Assembly (NCBI GenBank): GCA_963780865.1
Contig: CAWADT010000006.1
Location: 1 to 64,000, forward strand
Direction: 5' to 3'
From: FEN-1073 sp963780865
Lineage (GTDB): Bacteria; Chloroflexota; Anaerolineae; Anaerolineales; RBG-16-64-43
Length of the DNA stretch: 64,000 bases
Position numbers and translations under genes: made by a program. Every line of letters starts with the position of its first letter. Position 1 is the first letter of the stretch. Shown here piece after piece: positions 57,017 to 64,000 of the stretch. The notes beneath the pieces were generated by a model. That model saw only the letters and a list, made by a program, of their open reading frames with translations. It searched no databases and was not told where the DNA came from.

Positions 57017-58104
57017 CCCTTCCGGGATTGATCGACCCGCACGTGCACATGCGCGAACCGGGGCAGACGCATAAGGAAGATTGGCAAAGCGGCACCGCCG
57101 CCGCGCTGGCCGGCGGGTTTACCTGCGTTCTGGCCATGCCCAATACCGATCCGCCGGCGACGGATTCGAAGTCGCTGGAGGACGCGGAGGAATTCGCGCG
57201 GAGGAAGGCCCTCTGCGATTACGGTCTCTTCCTGGGAGCCGGCGAAGACAACGCCGCCACCGCCTCCTCACTCGCGCCCAAAACCGCCGGTTTGAAAATG
57301 TACCTCGATAAAACTTTCGGCCCGTTGCGGCTGGCGGACCCCGGCGCGATCGCCGCCCACATGGCCAACTGGCCGAAAGCCAAGCCGATCGTGGTCCATG
57401 CCGAGGGGAGGCGGATCGCGTTGGCTATCCAAACGGCCGCCCGCCTCGGGCGCGGTGTGCACATCGCCCACGTCAGCCGCAAGAGTGAAATCCTGCTGAT
57501 CAAGGCATCGAAGGAAAAAGGGCTCGCGGTTACCTGCGAGGTGACTCCCCACCATTTATTTCTCACCAAGGAAGATATCCCGCGTCTCGGCGCGGGGCGC
57601 GGCGAGGTCCGCCCCAAACTCGCCACCAAGGCCGACCAGCAGGCGCTGTGGGAAAACCTGGCGGTGATCGATTGTTTCGCAACAGATCACGCACCGCATA
57701 CGGTCGCCGAGAAGGATGGAGAAAATCCGCCGCCCGGATTTCCCGGCCTCGAAACCGCGCTGCCGCTCCTGCTGGGCGCGGTGCGCGAGAAGCGGTTGAC
57801 GCTCGAGGATTGTCTCCTGCGGATGGTCGACAACCCGCGGCGGATTTTCCATCTGCCCGAACAGGTGGCGACGCTGATCGAGGTGGACCTCGAAGCCCGG
57901 TGGACGATCCGCGGGCAGTACCTGCAATCCCGCTGCCTCTGGACTCCGTTCGAAGGGCTGCCCGTCCAGGGCAGGGTGGTCGAGGTTAACCTGCGAGGCA
58001 AGCTGGTCTATCAGGCGCCGGACATCCTCGCTCCGCCGGGGTACGGAAGAAATCTTTTCGGGTTGTCGCTCCCGCCCGAGCCGGTCAAACCGATCCCGAT
58101 GTAA
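57010..58104 (+). CDS. pyrC: Dihydroorotase
   Basis: A 364-aa amidohydrolase that closes carbamoyl-aspartate to dihydroorotate. LIDPHVHMREPGQTHKEDW (metal His pair), KMYLDKTF, IVVHAEG, HIAHVSR, CEVTPHHLF and CFATDHAPHT (catalytic Asp) are conserved. It is shorter at the N-terminus than class I enzymes, beginning directly at the barrel, and looks CAD-like. The ATG overlaps the leader ORF's stop. First gene of pyrC-B-FE. Confidence 0.93.
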   Translation: MLTLPGLIDPHVHMREPGQTHKEDWQSGTAAALAGGFTCVLAMPNTDPPATDSKSLEDAEEFARRKALCDYGLFLGAGEDNAATASSLAPKTAGLKMYLDKTFGPLRLADPGAIAAHMANWPKAKPIVVHAEGRRIALAIQTAARLGRGVHIAHVSRKSEILLIKASKEKGLAVTCEVTPHHLFLTKEDIPRLGAGRGEVRPKLATKADQQALWENLAVIDCFATDHAPHTVAEKDGENPPPGFPGLETALPLLLGAVREKRLTLEDCLLRMVDNPRRIFHLPEQVATLIEVDLEARWTIRGQYLQSRCLWTPFEGLPVQGRVVEVNLRGKLVYQAPDILAPPGYGRNLFGLSLPPEPVKPIPM

Positions 58105-58169
58105 CCTCGCGGGACGCCATTCCCCGCCGCCCGAAGGACGGGCGCGGCGGAAATAGAAAGGATGCCACC

Positions 58170-59169
58170 ATGGCCACGTATGTTCCACCAACGCAACGCC
58201 GCGAAAAGAGCCCGCATCTTCCCTTCGGCGAAATGCGCCAGACGCCGTTTTACGGAAAAGACATTCTTTCCGTCTCGCAGTTCGACCGCGAAAAACTGGA
58301 ATACGTCTTCGGCGTCGCCGAGGAGATGCGTTCGATGGTCGAGCACGTCGGCACCTTCGACCTGCTCAAGGGGAAAATTCTCGCCAACCTGTTCTATGAA
58401 CCGTCTACCCGCACCTCGTCGTCCTTCATGGCGGCGATGCAGCGGTTGGGCGGAAGCGTGATCCCCATCAACGAAGTGCGATACTCCTCGGTGGCCAAGG
58501 GAGAATCCCTGCCCGATACGGTGCGCACGCTGGAATCGTACGCCGACGTGATCGTCATCCGCCATCCGGAAGTGGGTTCCGCGGCGATCGCGGCGATGTA
58601 CGCGCGCAAGCCCGTGATCAACGCCGGCGACGGCGTGGGCGAGCATCCCACCCAGGCGCTGCTGGACCTCTTCACCATCCGGGAGGAACTCGGCCGGACG
58701 GATGAGTTGACCGTGACGATGCTCGGCGACCTCAAATACGGCCGCACGGTGCATTCGCTCTCGCGGCTCCTGGCGCAGTTCCAGACGAAACTGCATTGCG
58801 TCTCGCCGGATATCCTGCGCATGCCGCCCGAGTTCGTGGCCGAATTGAAAATCCAGGGGATGTCCATCCAGGAGCACACGAACCTGGACGAGGTTCTGCC
58901 GGAAACCGACGTGCTCTACGTCACCCGCGTGCAGAAGGAGCGGTTCGAGGACCAGGCGGTGTATGAATCGGTCAAGGGCGCGTTTGTCGTCACGCCCGAA
59001 ATCCTCAAGCTTGCCAAGGACCAAATGATCGTGATGCATCCGCTCCCGCGCGTGGGGGAGATCGCGATGGACTGTGGACGCCGATCCGCGCGCGGCCTAC
59101 TTCCGCCAGATGGAATACGGGCTGTACATCCGCATGGCGCTCCTGGCGATGGTGCTGGGGAAAGCGTAG
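58170..59169 (+). CDS. pyrB: Aspartate carbamoyltransferase catalytic subunit (frameshifted)
   Basis: An approximately 333-aa enzyme joining carbamoyl phosphate and aspartate. FYEPSTRTSSSF (carbamoyl-phosphate site), GDGVGEHPTQALLD, LGDLKYGRTVHSL and MIVMHPLPRVGEI are present. At about 59072 one extra T shifts the frame; the true C-terminus VDADPRAAYFRQMEYGLYIR...LGKA continues in the next frame to TAG at 59167-59169. Without correction the frame would run into pyrFE. No pyrI gene is adjacent, so it is likely an unregulated trimer. Confidence 0.92.
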
Positions 59170-59170
59170 G

Positions 59171-59222
59171 GGACCATGGACCATGGACGATGGACCATGG
59201 TCGATGGCCCATCGTCGATGGT
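59171..59222 (+). repeat. GGACCATGGACGATGG-type tandem low-complexity repeat
   Basis: Several overlapping copies of GGACCATGG and CGATGG fill the pyrB-pyrFE spacer and form potential hairpins. A shorter relative is at 18720-18765. Confidence 0.5.
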
Positions 59223-59252
59223 CTTTCGTTCGAAAAGAAAGGGAACACTCCG

Positions 59253-60646
59253 ATGACGAAATTCTCAAGCTTGCTGGATCAACGCGCCCGCAAGGTTCGT
59301 TCCCTGCTCTGCGTAGGCCTGGATCCGCATCCGGAACTCCTGGCCCAGCCGACGGCCAGTGCGGCGCTGGAATTCTGCCTGCGGATCATCCGCGAGACGT
59401 CCGATCTGGCGCTGGCGTTCAAGCCCAACAGCGCGTTCTTCGAGGCGTTCGGGCCGGAGGGGATCCGGGCGCTGCAGGAAGTGATCGGCGGCGTGCCGCG
59501 AAACTGGGTGTGCCGGTGATCCTCGACGCCAAGCGCGGGGACATCGGCGACACTTCCAAAGCGTACGCGCGCGCGGCGTTCGAAACGCTCGGCGCCGACG
59601 CGCTGACGGTCAATCCGTACCTGGGCGGCGATTCGGTCGCGCCGTTTCTGGAACAGGAGGAGCGCGGCGCGTTCATCCTTTGCCGCACCTCGAACCCCGG
59701 CGCGGCCGATCTGCAGCTGCGGCGCGTGGACGGCGTGCCGCAGTATGAGACGGTGGTCGCGCTGGCGCGGAAGTGGAACACGCGCGGCAACGTCGGTCTG
59801 GTGGTGGGCGCGACCGACCCGGCGGCGATCGCCCGCGTGCGCGCGCTCGCCCCGGACCTGTGGCTGCTGGTGCCGGGCGTGGGCGCGCAGGGGGGCGACC
59901 TGCGCGCCGCGGTGGAGGCCGGAATGCGCGCGGACGGCCTGGGCGTGGCGGTGAACGTCTCGCGTTCGCTTGCCAAGGCGGCCAGCCCGCGCGCCGAAGC
60001 CGAGAAGCTCGTTGCCATAATGCGCGATGCGATGACGGCGACCCGTCCAAAATCGGATCCGGTCGTGCCGGAGCATCTGGAGGTGGCGGAAATTCTCAGC
60101 GCGTCGGGTTGCGTCAAATTTGGCAATTTCACGCTGAAATCCGGAAAGCAATCGCCGATCTACTTGGACCTGCGCCAGCTGGTGTCGCATCCGGAGCTGC
60201 TGGCCCGCGCGGCGGCGGTGTACGTCCCGCTCCTGCGCGAAATGAAATTCGACCGCATCGCCGGGCTGCCCTACGCCGCGCTGCCGATCGCGACCGCCAT
60301 CAGCCTGCAGACGGGCTGGCCGATGATCTACCCGCGCAAGGAAGCCAAGGACTACGGCACCAAGGCGCAGATCGAAGGAGCGTACAAGCCGGGCGAACGG
60401 ATCGCGATGGTCGACGACGTGGTGACCACGGGAGGCGCCAAGCTGGAAGCGCTCGAAAAATTGCGCGGCGCGGGCCTGGTGGTGGAGGACCTGGCGGTGC
60501 TGGTCGACCGCGAAAGCGGCGGCGCGGACAGCCTGCGCGAGATGGGCGTGCGCCTGCGCGCCGCGGCGCGCCTCCGCGATCTACTCCCGATCTGGCAATC
60601 GCAGGGAAAACTCACCGCCGAGCAGGTGGCGCAGGTGATGGCCTAA
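59253..60646 (+). CDS. Bifunctional OMP decarboxylase / orotate phosphoribosyltransferase (frameshifted)
   Basis: A pyrF-pyrE fusion of about 463 residues. The N-terminal type-2 OMP decarboxylase has LCVGLDPHPELL, FKPNSAFFEAFG, ILDAKRGDIGDTSKAYA (catalytic Asp/Lys) and LLVPGVGAQGG. The C-terminal orotate phosphoribosyltransferase has GNFTLKSGKQSPIYLDLR and PRPP loop VDDVVTTGGAKLEAL. One G is missing at about 59499 (CCGCGAAA for CCGGCGAAA), so the frame shifts between GGVP and KLGVPV. The fusion is common in some phyla and order (F then E) is the reverse of the eukaryotic UMPS. Confidence 0.9.
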
Positions 60647-60697
60647 TACGCGTGGGTGGGATCGCAAAGCTCTATGGTCGTGGTCTATAGTAGATGC

Positions 60698-60720
60698 AGC
60701 CGGGATCGACGATCCCGGCT
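60698..60720 (+). repeat. Perfect palindrome in the spacer after pyrFE
   Basis: AGCCGGGATCG and CGATCCCGGCT, 11-base arms around one base. It may form a transcript-end hairpin; no U-tract follows. Confidence 0.45.
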
Positions 60721-60833
60721 ACGAGGAAAAACCAACCGACGCGGCCTAGAAGACGAGTCCCAGCTCGGAAAACACTGCGTAGTCTATCGCGGCGCAGAAA
60801 ACTGCACCGGGAGTGGAATAACGAGTATTAAAA

Positions 60834-60860
60834 CCGACGCGGTCTTTTAGACCGCGTCGG
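60834..60860. terminator. Hairpin CCGACGCGGTCT / AGACCGCGTCGG, second copy
   Basis: Same 12-base arms as the terminator at 20069-20095. Here it lies between convergent pyrFE and the WXG100 gene; the minus-strand side is followed by TTTTAAT, so it may end the WXG100 transcript. The rest of 60647-60936 shows no gene. Confidence 0.6.
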
Positions 60861-60936
60861 TTTGCATGTGCAAGGCTGTTTATTTAGAATCTAGAATTAT
60901 CCGTGAAATCCGTGTTTTACCCGTGCCCCCCGTGAT

Positions 60937-61194
60937 TTATTTCTCCTGCTCTGCCGTCATCCTCCGCAGTTGGTCCGCGGATTTCTTCATCGCGGCGGTA
61001 TGCAGGTCGACGCCCTTGCGCCAGTCGCCGTAGAAGCGGAAGAACGCTTTTTGCGCGTCGCCCTGCCATTTCGGCTCCACTTCCTTGACGGCTTTGGCGA
61101 TTTTTTCCGCCGCGTTCTGGATTTGGGCGTTTGCTTCGTCAATTTCCTTAAGGAACTTGGTGATCTCTTCGGGATTGAAATCGATAACGGCCAT
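60937..61194 (-). CDS. WXG100-family protein (ESX/T7SS substrate type)
   Basis: An 85-aa all-helical protein with a central KWQGDAQKAF turn, the W-x-G motif of WXG100 proteins, and heptad-like flanking helices. Family members are exported by type VII secretion as dimers. It is paired with the 109-aa protein upstream (21 bases apart). No T7SS ATPase (EssC/EccC) is in the window. Confidence 0.85.
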   Translation of the reverse strand: MAVIDFNPEEITKFLKEIDEANAQIQNAAEKIAKAVKEVEPKWQGDAQKAFFRFYGDWRKGVDLHTAAMKKSADQLRRMTAEQEK

Positions 61195-61215
61195 GTTTAC
61201 CTCGCGGCGGAAAAA

Positions 61216-61545
61216 TTAACCACTGCCTCTTTGATAAGCTTCCCAATCGGGATTGACGTACTGCTCCCGGCGGGTAACCTTGATCGTGCGGAAATATTTT
61301 TCCTGCTTGATCAGATTTTCAAGCTGGGGGATGATTTTCCTTTTATGAGGATCGATCTCGGAGATAAAAGAATCCTTCCGGTGCCCCTCCCAGTTGAAAT
61401 CCAAAAACTTGGCGGAGGATTCCACCCTGTCCTTTTCCATGGTTAATAGGTGGATCTGCGCGAGAATTTTATCCGCCAGGCGGTCAGCCTCGGGCGGATG
61501 GAAGAGGACATCACGATATAGGTATTGTGGAGGTATGGAAGCCAT
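61216..61545 (-). CDS. WXG100-like helical protein, probable partner
   Basis: A 109-aa protein with two helices around FNWEGHRKDSF (W-x-G). N- and C-terminal extensions are polar. It is encoded directly before the 85-aa WXG100 protein, suggesting a heterodimer. No other domain is seen. Confidence 0.7.
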   Translation of the reverse strand: MASIPPQYLYRDVLFHPPEADRLADKILAQIHLLTMEKDRVESSAKFLDFNWEGHRKDSFISEIDPHKRKIIPQLENLIKQEKYFRTIKVTRREQYVNPDWEAYQRGSG

Positions 61546-61656
61546 TGGTCCCCCAAATACATAGTTGAAATGGATTATAAATCATGATATTATCAATGTC
61601 AATAGATCACCGGCAAGTTTATAGAATTATTTTCAGAACGACAAAGAGGGGACATT

Positions 61657-62487
61657 ATGGCGCGCATCCGGGTCGATACAGACGATCTTAAAGCCAAAGC
61701 CAAGGATTTCGAAACGGCCGCCAATGCATTTAACAAGGCAGGCGATGAGATCGCCGCCGCCGCGATGGGGATGCCGAGCTACGACGGCCAGCTTTCGGGC
61801 CCGGCCCGCGCGGCGGGATACGAAATCCAGCGCCAGAGCCGGGAAGTGCAGGCCCTCCTCGCTGGCGATGCGCAATCGCTGCAAAAGACGGCGCAGGCGT
61901 TTGAAGAGGCGAATAATCAGGCCATTGATGCATTTGGACAAAACCAAGAATTACTTGCCTCACATACCCCTGATAAGCTGCAAGGAATTGATATCGGAAA
62001 TGCCTATCTTGGGTACCGGGATGATGGTCTGAGTGAGACAGTTATCCTATGTATGTATGGCGTTTGCAATGTAATCCCGCGCAAGGGTAATGAATTGGTT
62101 ATTGCAGACTTTGAGAAAAAGGTCGATGATTATGTGAAAGATGAGAAAACAATGTGGGATGAATGGAATAAAACTGTAGAGGCGGCGGTTATCGCATCGG
62201 GTTTATTAATTGGATTAACAATCATTACGGGAGGAACTGCTGCATTCGTCGCCGCAGGTTTGGGGGCGGCAGGTTCCATAGGTGGTGAAATCCTTGAATC
62301 GAAGGCCTGTAAAGATGCTCAGACAGATATGGCGAAGGATACTTATGGTGCAGCCTATTACTGGAACATAATGTTTGGAAGCAAGGGTCTTGGACCGTGT
62401 ACCACAGGGGATGATATTCAGGATCCAGTTGATCTTTGGAAACGGCAAAATCAAGATATTTATGATCCAACGGCACCTTGCACTTAA
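61657..62487 (+). CDS. WXG100-like N-terminal domain fused to a hydrophobic C-terminal region
   Basis: A 276-aa protein. Residues 1-95 form a long helical hairpin typical of T7SS substrates, with a weak Y-D-G turn (PSYDGQLSG) in place of W-x-G. After a 100-150 linker, residues about 170-205 hold a glycine-rich hydrophobic stretch (LLIGLTIITGGTAAFVAAGLGAAG), then a Cys-containing tail (KACKDAQTD, GPCTTGDD, PTAPCT). It could be a secreted effector or LXG-like toxin, but no known toxin domain is recognised. GAGGGGAC precedes the ATG. Sequence becomes AT-rich from about codon 90 on. Confidence 0.7.
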   Translation: MARIRVDTDDLKAKAKDFETAANAFNKAGDEIAAAAMGMPSYDGQLSGPARAAGYEIQRQSREVQALLAGDAQSLQKTAQAFEEANNQAIDAFGQNQELLASHTPDKLQGIDIGNAYLGYRDDGLSETVILCMYGVCNVIPRKGNELVIADFEKKVDDYVKDEKTMWDEWNKTVEAAVIASGLLIGLTIITGGTAAFVAAGLGAAGSIGGEILESKACKDAQTDMAKDTYGAAYYWNIMFGSKGLGPCTTGDDIQDPVDLWKRQNQDIYDPTAPCT

Positions 62488-62521
62488 GAACCGTGCAATC
62501 GAATGAGATAGAGAGGTATTT

Positions 62522-63018
62522 ATGGACTTTCATCAAATATTAATTTATCTCAATGGGTTATTCTTTCTTGTAGCGGCATTATTCCAATTTTATCTTTTGC
62601 TGCGAGGCAGAGTTTTTTAATTAGATTAAGTATTCTTTTTTTACTTTGTTGTTTCCTAAATTCATGGATTATTCTATTGGATCTATCCTCATCTCGGGGT
62701 TTTGATTTATATGAAGGTCTCCTATTATGCCTACTTATTTTCATATTTATTGTTGTCCTCTTGGACGAAAGACAACGGAGAATATTCTTTGGGATTAGTC
62801 TAAATCATTTTATGTTGGCAATTAATGATTACCTAAATAAGAACGATTTGAAATATAAAAAAGAATCATTGACGATTATATCTATTAATAATCCCCTAAT
62901 AGTATTTGATCTCAAGCCTATTCTAGGAAACCTTGGAACAATGATATCACGAAGAATGGATAAGAATATAAAGGAGGATTCAAATTACAACCATTATTTT
63001 CCAATAGAATCTGATTAA
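62522..63018 (+). CDS. Multi-pass membrane protein in the T7SS-like island (frameshifted)
   Basis: Two open frames that join if one T is added to the TTTTTT run at 62613-62618. The combined protein of about 165 residues has three to four hydrophobic helices (MDFHQILIYLNGLFFLV..., LIRLSILFLLCCFLN, LLLCLLIFIFIVVLL) and a polar C-terminal domain. AGAGAGG lies 6 bases before the ATG at 62522. It follows the WXG100-like effector by about 35 bases. It could be an immunity or partner protein; this is conjecture. Confidence 0.6.
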
Positions 63019-63028
63019 GAATATTAAA

Positions 63029-63130
63029 ATGAATTGGCCTAGCAAAATATCCATATTCTTGCTCTTTTGTATTTTTTCTCTGCTTCTATATATATTTTTA
63101 ATTTCAAATGGAATTCACATTTCGTTTTGA
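63029..63130 (+). CDS. Short hydrophobic membrane peptide
   Basis: A 33-aa open frame starting MNWPSKISIFLLFCIFS, one predicted membrane helix, ending in SF. It fits tightly between its neighbours (10 bases after the previous stop, 22 before the next start). No clear Shine-Dalgarno; expression uncertain. Confidence 0.4.
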   Translation: MNWPSKISIFLLFCIFSLLLYIFLISNGIHISF

Positions 63131-63152
63131 CATTTATTGAGGAGGAAAAAAA

Positions 63153-63782
63153 ATGGAAAACCAATCTTATAAATTATCGAAGCGGGCCGAGGGCTATTTT
63201 TCTACCATAAAAGAAAAGATGATGGAATTGAATGAGAAGATGGAATCCAATTTACTATTAGTGAAAGATGAAAACCAATATGTACATATTGTTATTAATG
63301 GTAAGCAAAGAATTCAATCAATGGTAATTTCGGATTTATTACTAAATTCAAAAGATAAGCAAGAAGTTTGTCGATATCTTCTCGGAATAATCAATTCCGC
63401 AATACAAAAATCCAATTTTGATAACCTAATAAATGCGCAAAAAACTATTTCGGTTAAAGAATATCATGAAATGATTAATCAGGAAAAACAATCTATAACT
63501 GAAACAATAAAGGGAATGGAGAAGTCATTTCAGGCGGAATTGAATGAATTAGCATATATTAAGAAACATACGATTTCGGACGCCGGAAATATATCAGTGG
63601 TGATGTCTGGATTGCAGCAAATACAATTATTGGAAATTGATCCTCTCTATATTACGAGTGAAAACAAAAATAAGTTAATAAATGAAATTATTGAGGTTGT
63701 TAATAAAGCCACGATTGAAATTCAAAAAGAAGCTATTGATAAAATAAAGCAACAAGATAATGAGTTATTACAATTATATTGA
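63153..63782 (+). CDS. Protein with two tandem YbaB/EbfC-like domains
   Basis: A 209-aa protein with two units that resemble the YbaB/EbfC fold. Each has a strand pair V-I-NGKQRIQSMVISDLLL or VVMSGLQQIQLLEIDPLY, a short acidic turn, and a helix (EVCRYLLGIINSAIQKS and LINEIIEVVNKATIEIQKEA). YbaB proteins are DNA-binding dimers; a tandem copy would be a covalent dimer. YbaB-like proteins are found in some T7SS/ESX loci. AGGAGG is ideally placed before the ATG. It is the last gene of the AT-rich island. Confidence 0.65.
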   Translation: MENQSYKLSKRAEGYFSTIKEKMMELNEKMESNLLLVKDENQYVHIVINGKQRIQSMVISDLLLNSKDKQEVCRYLLGIINSAIQKSNFDNLINAQKTISVKEYHEMINQEKQSITETIKGMEKSFQAELNELAYIKKHTISDAGNISVVMSGLQQIQLLEIDPLYITSENKNKLINEIIEVVNKATIEIQKEAIDKIKQQDNELLQLY

Positions 63783-63854
63783 TATAATTAATTAATGAAA
63801 AACATTTAGTGATTAATTGCAATCTCCGATAGCAATATTATCAATAAATCCTGT

Positions 63855-64000
63855 TTACACCGCTTTTCCAATCAGCTCGCGTATCGATTTCACCCCATGT
63901 TTCAGTAAATATTGTTGCATTCCCTTCGCCGTCGTTTCAAACACGTTCGGCTGACGGAACATCGCCGTTCCGATCCCGACGCAGGTTGCGCCAGCCAGGA
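63855..64000 (-). CDS. pyrD: Dihydroorotate dehydrogenase, C-terminal end (partial)
   Basis: The minus strand encodes LAGATCVGIGTAMFRQPNVF...GMQQYLLKHGVKSIRELIGKAV, matching the FMN-phosphate loop and final helix of PyrD. Only 48 codons are in the window; the gene continues beyond 64000. It faces pyrC-B-FE across the WXG100 island. Confidence 0.82.
   Translation of the reverse strand, partial: LAGATCVGIGTAMFRQPNVFETTAKGMQQYLLKHGVKSIRELIGKAV

Overview
The window looks like a draft chromosomal contig from a G+C-rich, probably uncultured member of the Chloroflexota (Anaerolineae-like). That placement is inferred from the gene set: NAD-malic enzyme, a divergent MreB, CarD, an LCP protein, lipoproteins with Ser/Thr/Pro-rich stalks, a DUF6062-like protein, an ECF sigma/anti-sigma pair and WXG100 proteins, with no sign of lipid A or outer-membrane genes. 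No rRNA, tRNA or CRISPR array was seen. The spacers are crowded with several families of dispersed palindromic repeats.

Layout. 0.3-2.2 kb: two-component system. 2.2-4.4 kb: repeat-rich spacer with a duplicated small membrane-protein gene. 4.4-12.2 kb: lipid kinase, CarD regulator with a terminator in its leader, DinB-like protein, malic enzyme, lipoprotein, PAS protein, LCP protein. 12.2-18.5 kb: two tandem RCC1-repeat lipoproteins, a second two-component system and a beta-propeller lipoprotein. 18.8-22.5 kb: MreB-like protein with changed catalytic motifs, hotdog thioesterase, CPBP-like membrane protein, beta-carbonic anhydrase. 22.8-29.2 kb: F1 ATP synthase genes atpA-G-D-C (no Fo or delta genes alongside) and an M42 aminopeptidase. 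29.3-32.7 kb: an old, decaying tandem duplication (M42 piece, capsule-type glycosyltransferase, sulfotransferase).

32.7-46.9 kb is a long minus-strand surface-glycan locus: one GT4 and three GT2 glycosyltransferases, an ABC exporter and two sulfotransferases, then a nitrate/sulfonate-type ABC importer translationally coupled to a tri-domain protein (adenylation, carrier protein, LpxL/AlmG-type acyltransferase). This fusion resembles Vibrio AlmE-AlmF-AlmG in one chain and is the best candidate for an undescribed system here. 46.9-48.7 kb: ruvA, ruvC, yebC. 49-54.6 kb: WD40 lipoprotein, ECF sigma and anti-sigma, GNAT acetyltransferase, a Ras/Rab-like GTPase with a roadblock/longin-like partner, and a third sulfotransferase. 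55-56.6 kb: FkbM methyltransferase and DUF6062-like protein.

56.8-60.6 kb is a pyrimidine operon (pyrC, pyrB, fused pyrF-pyrE) behind a near-leaderless promoter, a 45-codon leader ORF, a U-rich tract and an intrinsic terminator, an arrangement like E. coli pyrBI attenuation. An AT-rich WXG100/T7SS-like island (60.9-63.8 kb) follows, including a protein with two YbaB-like units. The window ends in the 3' part of pyrD.

Caveat: nine single-base indels break eight otherwise well-conserved genes, including atpG, pyrB and pyrFE. They are of both signs and at least five lie in or beside homopolymers. I treat most as probable sequence errors. The 29-33 kb remnants, which carry nonsense codons and deletions, look like real decay.
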